Shown here: positions 34,203 through 43,334 of the stretch, piece after piece
How positions within the stretch are numbered: the first letter of the stretch is position 1
How the letters are laid out: the number at the start of each line of letters is the position of its first letter
Source of the DNA: Balneolaceae bacterium
GTDB taxonomy: Bacteria; Bacteroidota; Rhodothermia; Balneolales; Balneolaceae
Assembly (NCBI GenBank): GCA_007693745.1
Contig: REDA01000011.1
Coordinates: forward strand, 1-64,000
DNA: 64,000 nt
Reading direction: 5' to 3'
The notes under the pieces: generated by a model
Told to the model about the DNA's origin: nothing
The model's input: only the letters and a program-made list of their open reading frames with translations
The model's database searches: none
Made by a program: the position numbers and the translations under genes

Positions 34203-35458
34203 AACTCTTTCTGCTTCTGCTCACTCTTTTCATCACAACAGATCTTAAGGCCACAGACAGGGTGCTTATTCCCATGGATGGCACTCAAAGCAATCACCTG
34301 AAAGCGTATGGCATCATCTTTAACCATGTTTCTGAGGGTGAAACAGGAATGTGGCTGCTCAATTACAGGGGCGGCAGTTTTCTTACAACCAACCGAAACG
34401 ATATTGTCAGAAAAAGCAGGATCCGCAATGTCCGGATAGAAGTGATCAGTGAATCAGAAGCCGATGCAATCATCAGGGAAGTGGAACAGCCGAATGTAAA
34501 CATGGCGGCCATAAATCTGGAAACCATCCCGAAAATTGCTGTCTACTCTCCGCCACAGGCACTTCCATGGGACGATGCCGTCACGCTGGCACTCGACTAT
34601 GCAGAAATTCCATACGATACGATTTATGATGTGGAAGTCCTTTCGGGTGCACTTGAAAATTACGACTGGCTGCATCTTCATCATGAAGATTTCACCGGCC
34701 AGTTTGGCAAGTTCTGGTCAATGTACAGGAATGCACCCTGGTACATTGCAAGAGTACGATCACTTGAACAGATGGCAAACGACCTCGGGTTCAACAAAGT
34801 GAGTGAGTTGAAATTGAGTGTGGTTCACGAAATCCGGGACTTTGTCTCTAACGGAGGATTTATGTTTGCAATGTGCTCTGCCACCGATACATTTGACATC
34901 GCTCTCGCAGCCGATGGTCTCGATATTGTTCCCTCCGAAATTGACGGAGATCCTGTGGATCCCAATGTGAATCAGAGGCTTAATTTCAGCAACACATTCG
35001 CGTTTGAAAACTTCGAAGTGATAACAGATCCCTACATCTACGAACATGCAACGATCGATATTGAGGTCGATCTGGATCGCATCAGTGAATCCCTCGACTT
35101 TTTTACACTTTTCGAGTTTTCAGCAAAGTGGGATCCGGTTCCCGCAATGCTCACGCAAAACCATGTAAGCAGCATCCGCGGGTTCTACGGACAGGCCACC
35201 GCATTCAAAAAAGAGACGATTAAGAGCACGGTGGTTATCCTGGGTGAATCGCCGGGAAGAGATCAGGCAAAATATCTGCATGGGAATTATGGCGAAGGCA
35301 CTTTTACATTCTATGGCGGACACGATCCGGAAGATTACACGCACAGGGTGGGCGATCCTCCCACCGATCTCAGCCTGCATCCCAACAGCCCAGGATACCG
35401 GTTGATACTCAATAATATTCTCTTCCCTGCTGCCGAGAGAAAAAAAAGGCAAACCTGA
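34199..35458 (+). CDS. Conserved Bacteroidota protein, GATase-like (unknown function)
   Basis: A 419-residue protein with a signal peptide (about 1-19) and well-conserved-looking blocks: RVLIPMDGTQSNHLKAYGI, WLLNYRGGSFL, LHLHHEDFTGQFGKF, FVSNGGFMFAMCSATDTFDIALAA and FTFYGGHDPEDYTHRVGDPPTDL. I recognise the family from Bacteroidota genomes, where it is often labelled asparagine synthetase B, but no synthetase or N-terminal nucleophile domain is visible. The GGFMFAMCSATD segment has the look of a class I amidotransferase-like nucleophile elbow. Envelope location is likely. It is co-translated with the TPR protein. Confidence 0.8.
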   Translation: MKLFLLLLTLFITTDLKATDRVLIPMDGTQSNHLKAYGIIFNHVSEGETGMWLLNYRGGSFLTTNRNDIVRKSRIRNVRIEVISESEADAIIREVEQPNVNMAAINLETIPKIAVYSPPQALPWDDAVTLALDYAEIPYDTIYDVEVLSGALENYDWLHLHHEDFTGQFGKFWSMYRNAPWYIARVRSLEQMANDLGFNKVSELKLSVVHEIRDFVSNGGFMFAMCSATDTFDIALAADGLDIVPSEIDGDPVDPNVNQRLNFSNTFAFENFEVITDPYIYEHATIDIEVDLDRISESLDFFTLFEFSAKWDPVPAMLTQNHVSSIRGFYGQATAFKKETIKSTVVILGESPGRDQAKYLHGNYGEGTFTFYGGHDPEDYTHRVGDPPTDLSLHPNSPGYRLILNNILFPAAERKKRQT

Positions 35459-35466
35459 TCCATACC

Positions 35467-36234
35467 ATGAAACCATCCGACAGTTTTGAAGAATTTATAG
35501 AACTGATTTCAGTGCTCCGAAAAGAGTGTCCCTGGGATCGGAAACAGACCCACGAATCGATTCGAAACAACCTGATTGAGGAGGCCTATGAGGCTGTGGA
35601 TGCCATCGATGAAAAGAACATGGATGAGCTCAGCCGGGAACTTGGAGATCTTCTGCTTCATATTGTTTTCCAGAGCCAGATCGCTTCCGAAACAGAATCT
35701 TTTACCATCCGGGATGTGATTTACAACATCTCGGAAAAGCTTATCCGCAGGCACCCTCATGTTTTTGCAAACAGTGAAGTGAAAAATGACAGACAGGTTG
35801 CCACAAACTGGGAAACCATAAAACTAAAAGAGGGGAAAGATTCGGTCCTGGACGGTCTCCCAAAGCATCTTCCGGAATTGATTAAGGCACAAAGAATGCA
35901 GGAGAAAGCTGCAAATGTCGGTTTCGACTGGGCAGAATGGCAGCTGGCATGGGAAAAACTGAACGAAGAGATTGATGAGTGGCGGGTCTCTGTCAAAGAA
36001 CAGTCTGAAACCGAGCAGGCAGAGGAATTCGGGGATCTTCTCTTCAGCCTCATCAATGTAGGGCGGCTTCTGAATATAAATGCCAATGATGCCCTGAAAC
36101 AGGCCAGTAAAAAATTTGAACAGCGCTTTAAGTTTATCGAATCCAGGCTCAGGGATCATGGTAAAAAAATCACTGAATCAAACCTTCAGGAGATGGACAG
36201 CTACTGGAACGAGGCTAAAAAGAACGGGTTGTAG
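35467..36234 (+). CDS. mazG: Nucleoside triphosphate pyrophosphohydrolase
   Basis: MazG hydrolyses NTPs and dNTPs to monophosphates, with roles in nucleotide-pool cleaning and (p)ppGpp control. The 255 residues contain two MazG domains: the first with the metal-binding E-E-x2-E in IEEAYEAVDAI and ELGDLLLHIVFQ, the second with EIDEWRVSV and EEFGDLLFSLINV. The first-domain Glu/Asp ligands are intact. It lies 8 bp after the preceding gene, so it belongs to the maf transcription unit. Confidence 0.96.
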   Translation: MKPSDSFEEFIELISVLRKECPWDRKQTHESIRNNLIEEAYEAVDAIDEKNMDELSRELGDLLLHIVFQSQIASETESFTIRDVIYNISEKLIRRHPHVFANSEVKNDRQVATNWETIKLKEGKDSVLDGLPKHLPELIKAQRMQEKAANVGFDWAEWQLAWEKLNEEIDEWRVSVKEQSETEQAEEFGDLLFSLINVGRLLNINANDALKQASKKFEQRFKFIESRLRDHGKKITESNLQEMDSYWNEAKKNGL

Positions 36235-36320
36235 CCTGATCCCGATTTCAAAAGCCAACTTTTTAAGCTAAAACTGGTAAAAGCGCTTCTATATTGATGA
36301 CTCATTTCTTATTTTTCTAA

Positions 36321-36357
36321 CCTGATCAGGAGTATGGGGTTAAGCCTTTTTGGCTTA
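36321..36357 (+). promoter_or_regulatory. Palindromes in the citrate synthase upstream region
   Basis: A perfect 10-bp palindrome CCTGATCAGG (36321-36330) is followed by a 6-bp hairpin TAAGCC/GGCTTA with a five-T loop (36341-36357), about 80-115 bp before the citrate synthase ATG. The elements could mark an operator for the gene or a weak end for the mazG transcript. Neither is assigned to a known regulator. Confidence 0.3.
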
Positions 36358-36435
36358 CTTACAACAGAATGAATAAAGCAGATCTTTTGTTCCTTCGATC
36401 ACATATCATAAACAACAGTAAAAATTCAGAACATA

Positions 36436-37590
36436 ATGGCGGACCATTTACAGAACATTGATCTATCCGAATATCCTTACATCAACAGAGGCCTTGAGGG
36501 AATTGTAGCATTTTCAACTACCAAAAGTTTTATTGACGGGGCGAAGGGTGAACTTATCTACTCCGGATATAATATCGACACACTTGCGGAAAATGCCACA
36601 TTTGAAGAGGTTTGTTTTCTCCTCTGGAATGATCGGCTTCCAGATGCCGGGGAACTGAACGAACTGAACAGCAGGCTTCAGGCTGAAAGAGAACTGCCGG
36701 AGGTAGTCTTAAATTACATTCGCAACACCGATAAAAATTCGGAACCGATGGCTGTTCTGAGAACAGCCGTTTCCATGCTGCAGGATTTTCAGCCGGCAGA
36801 TGCGGTTGATACGGATCACGCAATAGCCATGACAGCTAAAATGCCAACCATTATCGCTGCTTTCGACAGAGTAAGGAACGGGCTGGACGTAGTGGCTCCG
36901 GTAAAAAAAGGAAGTACGGCATTCAACTTTCTCTACATGCTCAATGGTGAGGAGCCGGGAACTGCGTCGGAGAGAACCATGGACCTCTGCCTGGTACTCC
37001 ATGCAGAGCATGGAATGAATGCATCTACATTTACATGCAGGGCTGTCTGTTCAACAGAATCCGAGATTTTTTCAGCTGTAACCGCGGCGATCGGTTCGCT
37101 GAAAGGCCCTCTTCACGGGGGAGCCAACACCGCAGTTATGAATACCCTCCTCAAACTGAAGGATGATCAGGGTGAAGGTGCAGATCCGGTAGCATTCACT
37201 CTCTCAAAACTCGAGAAAAAGGAAAAAATCATGGGTTTTGGTCACAGAGTGTACAAGGTGCTCGATCCAAGGGCAACACACCTCAGGAAAATGTCCAAAT
37301 CACTCTCTGATGAAACAGGGCATGAATATCTCTACAACTGGTCGGAAGCCATGGTCAAAACCATGAAAGAGGAGAAGAATATTGACCCGAATGTCGATTT
37401 CTTCTCTGCAACAGTCTATTATTCACTTGGTATCGTGCCGGATCTTTACACCTGTATTTTTGCAATGAGCAGGATTTCCGGGTGGACTGCACACTTTTTC
37501 GAGCAGAAAGAGAACAACAGGCTGATCAGGCCCAGAGCACTCTATGTGGCAGAAAAGAATAAGCCCTGGATACCAGCTGAAAAGAGATAA
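36436..37590 (+). CDS. gltA: Citrate synthase
   Basis: Condenses acetyl-CoA with oxaloacetate to start the TCA cycle. The 384 residues include the catalytic residues His227 (GPLHGGAN), His270 (GFGHRVYK) and Asp321 (NVDFFSATVY), with HAEHGMNASTFT (189-200). The compact length without an N-terminal extension matches type I/2-methylcitrate-like synthases of many bacteria, so 2-methylcitrate synthase activity cannot be excluded. The preceding 200-bp gap suggests its own promoter, and a strong terminator follows. Confidence 0.96.
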   Translation: MADHLQNIDLSEYPYINRGLEGIVAFSTTKSFIDGAKGELIYSGYNIDTLAENATFEEVCFLLWNDRLPDAGELNELNSRLQAERELPEVVLNYIRNTDKNSEPMAVLRTAVSMLQDFQPADAVDTDHAIAMTAKMPTIIAAFDRVRNGLDVVAPVKKGSTAFNFLYMLNGEEPGTASERTMDLCLVLHAEHGMNASTFTCRAVCSTESEIFSAVTAAIGSLKGPLHGGANTAVMNTLLKLKDDQGEGADPVAFTLSKLEKKEKIMGFGHRVYKVLDPRATHLRKMSKSLSDETGHEYLYNWSEAMVKTMKEEKNIDPNVDFFSATVYYSLGIVPDLYTCIFAMSRISGWTAHFFEQKENNRLIRPRALYVAEKNKPWIPAEKR

Positions 37591-37612
37591 AGGATCCTCT
37601 GTAATCAAAATC

Positions 37613-37649
37613 AAAAAAAAACCCGCATTTGTACATGCGGGTTTTTTTA
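37613..37649. terminator. Bidirectional intrinsic terminator
   Basis: ACCCGCAT/ATGCGGGT (37621-37628 and 37635-37642) forms an 8-bp GC-rich stem with a 6-nt loop, flanked by an A-run on the left and a T-run on the right. It can end both the citrate synthase transcript (plus) and the alanine dehydrogenase transcript (minus). Confidence 0.92.
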
Positions 37650-37667
37650 TATCTGCTTTTTCAGTAA

Positions 37668-38780
37668 TTACATCACCTCGCCTGCCGGCGTGTACGCCAT
37701 ATCAAAAGCATCTGCCACATATTTGTACACAATTTTCCCGTCAGCTATATTCAGGCCCATCTTCAGCTCAGGATCTTCGTTCAGAGCTCTTTTCCAGCCC
37801 TTGTTCGCAATCTGAACTGCATAGGGAAGAGTCACGTTGGTCAATCCAAGTGTGGAAGTGTAGGGAACAGCGCCCGGCATATTCGCCACACAGTAGTGAA
37901 CAACATCATCTATGATATAGATAGGGTCATCGTGAGTTGTCGGTTTTGAAGTCTCAAAGCAACCACCCTGATCAATCGCTACATCCACCATAACCGTACC
38001 CGGTCTCATCAGCGAAAGCATATCCCTGCGAATGAGACTGGGTGCTTTTGCTCCCGGAATCAATACCGCACCAATCACAAGATCTGTGTGAGGCAGAAGT
38101 GCCCGGATATTGCCTTCCGTAGAGTAGAGTGTACGCACATTTTTTGGCATCACATCATCAAGGTAACGCAATCTTGGAATATTCAGATCCAGAATCACAG
38201 TATTGGCTCCCATTCCCGCGGCAATCTTGGCCGCATTAACACCAACAATACCCCCACCCAGTACAATTACGTTTGCAGGAGGTACTCCGGGTATTCCGCC
38301 CATTAATACCCCCCGGCCTCCGGTAGCCTTTTCAAGATACTTTGCTCCCTCCTGCGCAGCCATGCGCCCGGCAACCTCACTCATGGGTACGAGAAGCGGG
38401 AGTGAACCGTCTTTTTTTTCCACCGTTTCATAAGCAATTGCAATGGCACCGGACTCCTGAACTGCTTCTGTCAGCTCCCTGCTTGCAGCAAAATGGAAAT
38501 AGGTAAAAATAATCTGCCCTCTTCGCATTCGGGGGTATTCCACTGCAACCGGTTCCTTTACCTTCATAATCATCTCCGAACTGCTCCATACTTCCTCAGC
38601 AGAAGAGACCATCTCCGCTCCATTCTCTACATACATCTCGTCTGAAAAACCGCTTCCGAGTCCGGCACCACTTTCCACAAGTACTTTGTGTCCGTTTCGC
38701 CTGAATTGAAGAACACCACCGGGTTGCAATGAAACCCTGTTTTCGTGCGTTTTAATCTCTTTTGGAACTCCAATAATCAT
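37668..38780 (-). CDS. ald: Alanine dehydrogenase
   Basis: NAD-dependent enzyme interconverting L-alanine and pyruvate plus ammonia. The 370-residue sequence begins MIIGVPKEIKTHENRVSLQP and has the conserved pyruvate-binding Arg15 and Lys75 (KVKEP), catalytic His96 (FTYFHFAAS) and NAD-binding VIVLGGGIVGVNAAKIAAGM (GGGIVG 175-180). The length matches the family. It is convergent with citrate synthase and divergent from the DUF58 gene across about 200 bp that must contain both promoters. Confidence 0.97.
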   Translation of the reverse strand: MIIGVPKEIKTHENRVSLQPGGVLQFRRNGHKVLVESGAGLGSGFSDEMYVENGAEMVSSAEEVWSSSEMIMKVKEPVAVEYPRMRRGQIIFTYFHFAASRELTEAVQESGAIAIAYETVEKKDGSLPLLVPMSEVAGRMAAQEGAKYLEKATGGRGVLMGGIPGVPPANVIVLGGGIVGVNAAKIAAGMGANTVILDLNIPRLRYLDDVMPKNVRTLYSTEGNIRALLPHTDLVIGAVLIPGAKAPSLIRRDMLSLMRPGTVMVDVAIDQGGCFETSKPTTHDDPIYIIDDVVHYCVANMPGAVPYTSTLGLTNVTLPYAVQIANKGWKRALNEDPELKMGLNIADGKIVYKYVADAFDMAYTPAGEVM

Positions 38781-38989
38781 AGTGATAAAATCTTAGTTTG
38801 ATGGTTGGCAGATCTGATAAAGTTACCAAAGTTCTTGCAAATATCTGAATATAAAGAACTCTTAACGACGCTTTTCAAACCGGCAATCAACTTCCACTGC
38901 ATCGATTAAAAACCGAATTTTAACTTCAAATCCGGGAAAATTTCTCTACCTTTCAACTACTTGTTTTCCCAGATAATGTGACACAGACG

Positions 38990-39865
38990 ATGATCTCCAA
39001 AGAGGTACTTAAAAAAATCCGAAAACTTGAAATCCGAACCAAGGGTTTGGTTAATAACATCTTTGGTGGTGAATACCAGTCTGCGTTCAAGGGTCGCGGA
39101 ATGGAATTTTCGGAAGTGAGAGAGTACGCCTTTGGAGATGACATCAGGCAGATCGACTGGAATGTTACAGCACGAAACAGAACTCCGTTTATAAAAATTT
39201 TTGAGGAAGAGAGAGAACAGACATTGATGCTCTGCGTGGACATCTCCCCAAGCGGTTTTTTTGGCAGCAGATCCCAGACGAAAATGGAACTTTCCATCGA
39301 GATCTGTGCTGTACTTGCATTCAGTGCAATCAAAAATGGCGATAAAGTCGGGCTTGTTCTTTTCAGCGACACAATTGAGAAGGTGGTTCCTCCCAAGAAA
39401 GGCCGGACCCATGTGCTTCGGCTGATCAGAGAACTCTACACTACTGCTCCAAAAGGAACTCAGACATCTCTTTCAGAAGCCCTGAAATATGTCAACCGAT
39501 TGCTGAACCGGAGATCTATCGTGGTTCTGGCTTCAGACTTCCAGGACAGTGATTTTCAGAAGCAGCATCGGATTACAGCGCGTAAACATGATCTGGTTAA
39601 CATCGTAATCAACGACTCCCTGGAAGACGAACTGCCGGATGTGGGAATCATCTCTCTTCGCGATGCTGAAACCGGTGCCATGTCTCTGCTGAATACCTCA
39701 TCATCACGGGTCAGGGAAGTTTACAAAAACCGGGTGAGTCTGCGAAAAGCCGCACTCGAAAATTACTTTCTGAGCGGGAAAATGGATTCTATTCACATCT
39801 ATACCAATCAGCCCTACGTGCGACCCCTGGTTAACTTTTTCCAGCGCCGAATTCAGAGAAGGTAG
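38990..39865 (+). CDS. DUF58 protein of the Bat locus
   Basis: The ATG at 38990 gives the family-like start MISKEVLKKIRKLEI; a GTG at 38978 would add four residues. The 291-residue soluble protein carries the DUF58 motif GRGMEFSEVREYAFGDDIRQIDWNVTAR, followed by a VWA-like domain (LCVDISPSGFFGS). These proteins accompany MoxR ATPases and BatA/BatB in envelope-related gene clusters. No MoxR gene precedes it here, which is unusual. It is separated from the BatD-like and BatA-like genes by an inverted M23 peptidase gene. Confidence 0.93.
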   Translation: MISKEVLKKIRKLEIRTKGLVNNIFGGEYQSAFKGRGMEFSEVREYAFGDDIRQIDWNVTARNRTPFIKIFEEEREQTLMLCVDISPSGFFGSRSQTKMELSIEICAVLAFSAIKNGDKVGLVLFSDTIEKVVPPKKGRTHVLRLIRELYTTAPKGTQTSLSEALKYVNRLLNRRSIVVLASDFQDSDFQKQHRITARKHDLVNIVINDSLEDELPDVGIISLRDAETGAMSLLNTSSSRVREVYKNRVSLRKAALENYFLSGKMDSIHIYTNQPYVRPLVNFFQRRIQRR

Positions 39866-39880
39866 ATACCTTACAGCTGC

Positions 39881-41146
39881 TTAACGGGCAGCAAGAATAT
39901 CCCTCTCGTCATACCCCTGAAGCATGCGTGCCAATCTTCTGGTTTCCGCAAGAAACAGATCCATTGAATCTCCACTCACTCCTTCTGAAGGGGGGAAATC
40001 GTAGGTTACCGAATTAATCGGTGTATTATTTTTATAAAGCCTGTAACAGAGATGGGGACCCGTAGCCAGACCCGTCTGACCAACATATCCGATCACCTGT
40101 CCCTGTTTCACTTCCACACCGGCACGGATCCCCGGGCCGAAGCGGCTCAGGTGGAGATAGGCCGTTCTGTACACACTGTTATGACGAATCTGAACAATAT
40201 TTCCATTCCCGCCCCTGTACTGAGCCTCTGTAATTACCCCGTCGCCGGCAGCAAGAATTGGAGTGCCCGTCGGTGCCGCATAATCGGTTCCGTAATGCGG
40301 CCGTCTCTGATTCAGAATCGGATGCAGGCGGCTGTGTGAAAAACCGGAACTGATCCTCGGGTTGTATTCAAACGGTACCCTCATCATTTGCCGGCGTAAA
40401 CTGTTCCCTTCCTCGTCAAAATATCCATCCTGAATCCCATTATCGTAGTAAAAAGCCTTGCGAAGATTCCCTCTGTGGGAAAACTCTGCCGCCAGTATCC
40501 TGCCGATCCCGATATACTCTCCGTCCACATATCTGTTTTCATACACAGCATTAAATGCATCCCCGGGATGAAGTCCGTAAAAATCAATCGTCCATGCATA
40601 GATGTTTGCAAGTTCAACCACCAGTCTTTGGGAAACTCCTTTTGCGGAAATCGCATTTGCGAGTGAACTGTTGATCACTCCCGATACATTCGCGATTCTT
40701 GTCTCTACCGGGATAGTCCCGTTTTCTATTTCTACTCCATCAGCCCATGATATTGTGGTATAATCTGTGGAACTTCGTCTCCAGACAAATGCCAATGCCT
40801 CATCACTTTTAAAATAAACGCGGTACGACTGACCCGGTATCATCCTGTTCAGGTTTACTGCTCCCCGTGCGGTTACCTGAATCTGATGAATCTGTTCCGG
40901 TGATACACCATGCCTGCTCAAAATGACGTAAAGTGACTCGTTGCGGTTAATGCGATCGTCCACTACCGTAAAAAGACTCTTTTCCATACCGTAGAGATCT
41001 GTCGCGGGAACAGGAATAATCTCACTCACTTCATGAAGATATATTTTCTCTTCCCCTTCAAAAGACAAAACACTTTTTTGATTTGCAAAAACAGTGATGA
41101 GCAGCGCGAGCAGAGTGATCGTGATACCGGTTGCAATTCGGATCAT
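39881..41146 (-). CDS. M23 family peptidoglycan peptidase with HxC motif
   Basis: A 421-residue exported protein anchored or processed at an N-terminal hydrophobic segment (about 5-21). Central OapA/LysM-like regions (about 60-120) may bind cell wall, and the C-terminal M23 domain (about 265-375) has His284/Asp288 (HYGTD) and His332 (YLHLS). The final motif reads GPHLCYR (His365, Cys367) instead of the usual H-x-H. Cys could still bind zinc, and I recall similar GPH-x-CYR variants in Bacteroidota. An endopeptidase role in wall remodelling is likely. The gene is inserted head-on between Bat genes. Confidence 0.92.
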   Translation of the reverse strand: MIRIATGITITLLALLITVFANQKSVLSFEGEEKIYLHEVSEIIPVPATDLYGMEKSLFTVVDDRINRNESLYVILSRHGVSPEQIHQIQVTARGAVNLNRMIPGQSYRVYFKSDEALAFVWRRSSTDYTTISWADGVEIENGTIPVETRIANVSGVINSSLANAISAKGVSQRLVVELANIYAWTIDFYGLHPGDAFNAVYENRYVDGEYIGIGRILAAEFSHRGNLRKAFYYDNGIQDGYFDEEGNSLRRQMMRVPFEYNPRISSGFSHSRLHPILNQRRPHYGTDYAAPTGTPILAAGDGVITEAQYRGGNGNIVQIRHNSVYRTAYLHLSRFGPGIRAGVEVKQGQVIGYVGQTGLATGPHLCYRLYKNNTPINSVTYDFPPSEGVSGDSMDLFLAETRRLARMLQGYDERDILAAR

Positions 41147-41321
41147 AAACTGTTGATTAAATTTATTTTTTGTCTGCGGATGATCTATTTTTGATAAAAT
41201 AACAGGTTTATATCACTTTTCATAACATCCAATTTAAAAGAAAACAAGAGAAAAAACGTTTCAGCCTTAGTATCTTTACCGACTGCTGCCGGGCAGGCAA
41301 TCCATATTAATTTCGTCATTT

Positions 41322-42305
41322 TTGAGACTCATAACCTTCTATATTCACGTTTTTCTGTTACTTTTGCTGATAAACCCGGCCGTGATGGGACAGCATCTGC
41401 ATACCTATGTCGATACTGACTCTCTCAAAGCCGGTGACATTCTCACGTACACCCTGGTGCTGGACGGTGCATACAGTTCGGTTCAGTTTCCCGGTGAGAG
41501 CTCGTTTGAATCAGAATTTGAATTTCTTTCCAGAGAGAGGTTTCAGATTTCACAACAGCGAGACAGCCTTGTGTACAGGCTTCAGTTTTTTGGTACTGAG
41601 CCGGTTACAATCGGGAGGAAAGTGGTACAGCTTCAGTATGCAGGCAGAGATACAGTGCTCTATTCAACACCCGTTTCGCTTGCCTTTAGCTCTCTTCTCA
41701 CCGAAGAAGATGCCGAATTCCGGCCTTTGAAGCCCATATTTGAATTTGCCCGAAACTGGCTTCCGCTTCTCCTGGTTCTTCTTCTGCTTGCTCTCCTTTT
41801 CTATTATCTGGCAGTTAAATTCAGAAATCGAGAGTCGGAGAAACACCCGGAGGAACCGGTTAAGGAACCGGTTCTTTTTCTCGACCCGCTGGATCAGCTC
41901 AAGGAGACTGTCAGCCTGCTGAAAGGAAACAACAGGCCAGGATCTTTCGTGGAGTTTGAACAGTTTTATATCGAACTGGGAGATGCAATACGCCTCTATC
42001 TCAAGCGCGTTTACCGGATCAATGCTCTCGAGATGACCACAAGAGAGATTATCGACAGTCTGAGGGCTGAGCTTGCCTCCTCCGACATTATCACGATCAC
42101 CCGCAAGGTTCTTCAGGAAGCCGATATGGTTAAATTTGCCAATTTTCTTCCCGGAGAGGAACTCGCCCATGAAGCCTTAAAAAAAGCGGATCAGTTTGTG
42201 GGTACCGTATCTGTAACCGATTATGAACGAATCAGATACATGAAGTACCAGCATGAACAGTCGCAACAAACAGTAACCGGGAGGACATCTGAACATGAGG
42301 CCTGA
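41322..42305 (+). CDS. BatD-like membrane protein
   Basis: A 327-residue protein read from a TTG start at 41322. It has a signal peptide (about 1-23), a beta-sandwich extracytoplasmic part (about 24-135) and one strong membrane helix (about 146-167). The cytoplasmic tail (about 168-327) contains a helical LYLKRVYRINALEMTTREII region. This layout matches the BatD/DUF4381-like protein between DUF58 and BatA in aerotolerance operons, though the family match is by layout. It overlaps the BatA gene by 11 bp. Confidence 0.8.
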   Translation: MRLITFYIHVFLLLLLINPAVMGQHLHTYVDTDSLKAGDILTYTLVLDGAYSSVQFPGESSFESEFEFLSRERFQISQQRDSLVYRLQFFGTEPVTIGRKVVQLQYAGRDTVLYSTPVSLAFSSLLTEEDAEFRPLKPIFEFARNWLPLLLVLLLLALLFYYLAVKFRNRESEKHPEEPVKEPVLFLDPLDQLKETVSLLKGNNRPGSFVEFEQFYIELGDAIRLYLKRVYRINALEMTTREIIDSLRAELASSDIITITRKVLQEADMVKFANFLPGEELAHEALKKADQFVGTVSVTDYERIRYMKYQHEQSQQTVTGRTSEHEA

Positions 42306-43317
42306 ACTGATTTATATCTGGGCTGATCCCGGCTATCTCTGGCTGCTCACCCTGATCCCTCTCTATCTTGCCTACAGGGTCTGGATCTCTCTCTCCAGAA
42401 GAGTATCCTCACTCACTTTTTCATCTTCAATAGACCTGAAGTCGCTTCCCTTTGACCCACTCTCCTACCTGCCTTTGCTTACTCCGCTCCTGTACAGTTT
42501 CGCAGCAGCCTTTATCATTCTCGCACTGGCCAGACCCCAAAATGAAAATGCAACGGTTGAAAGACTGTCCGAGGGAATTGACATTATGATCAGTATTGAT
42601 ATCTCCTCCTCAATGCTTGCGGAAGATATCAAACCCAACAGGCTGATTGCTGCCAAAGATGTGGCAGCAGAGTTTATCAGACAGCGCAACAGTGACAGAA
42701 TCGGAATTAATGTCTTTGCAAGAGAGAGTTTTACGGTGGTTCCTCCTACACTGGATCACCTGCTTGTTCTTCGTCTTCTCGAAACCGTGGACCTGGGTAT
42801 GGTCCGGGACGGCACAGCTATAGGCATGGGAATTGCCACATCCCTCAACCGGCTGAGAGACAGTAACGCCGAAAGCAGAGTCCTGATCCTTCTTACCGAC
42901 GGCATGAACAACTCCGGTGAAATTGATCCGGTTACTGCCGGTGAAATGGCAGCCGCACTCGGAGTCAAGATTTACAGTATCGGAATCGGCAGCAGGGGAA
43001 CAGCTCCCTACCCAATAGATGACCCCATCTTCGGGCGCAGATATCAAAATGTTGAAGTGAATATCGATGAAGAGATGCTCATTCAGATCTCGGGAGCTAC
43101 CGGGGGGCAATACCGGAGAGCTACCGACCTGGATGAACTTATTGAGATCTACCGGGAAATCGATTCCCTCGAACAGAGTGTGATTGATGAAATCATCTAC
43201 CTCGATCGTGAAGATCTTTATATGAACTACCTTATATGGGCACTCTCTTTCCTTTTTATTGCATGGCTGAATGAACGCTATCTCGCAAGATCCCCGGTAC
43301 TGGCCGGTTATCACTGA
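42295..43317 (+). CDS. BatA-like von Willebrand factor A protein
   Basis: A 340-residue membrane protein with two N-terminal helices (about 12-30, 58-78), a VWA domain and a C-terminal helix (about 310-328). The MIDAS motif is ISIDISSSM, with DGTAIGMGIATS and LLTDGMNNSG completing it. Its closest layout is BatA of the Bacteroides aerotolerance cluster. It is co-translated with the BatD-like gene and is followed 17 bp later by mfd, which probably shares its transcript. The related BatB-like protein is encoded at 23551. Confidence 0.93.
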   Translation: MRPELIYIWADPGYLWLLTLIPLYLAYRVWISLSRRVSSLTFSSSIDLKSLPFDPLSYLPLLTPLLYSFAAAFIILALARPQNENATVERLSEGIDIMISIDISSSMLAEDIKPNRLIAAKDVAAEFIRQRNSDRIGINVFARESFTVVPPTLDHLLVLRLLETVDLGMVRDGTAIGMGIATSLNRLRDSNAESRVLILLTDGMNNSGEIDPVTAGEMAAALGVKIYSIGIGSRGTAPYPIDDPIFGRRYQNVEVNIDEEMLIQISGATGGQYRRATDLDELIEIYREIDSLEQSVIDEIIYLDREDLYMNYLIWALSFLFIAWLNERYLARSPVLAGYH

Positions 43318-43334
43318 TTAACCTCTTTTATTTT

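Noticed and set aside
41169-41193. Bacteroidota-type promoter (TTTG and TATTTTTG) before the BatD-like gene
   Set aside because: The -7-like element at 41186-41193 fits TAnnTTTG, but the upstream TTTG is only 13 bp away, too close for the usual spacing.
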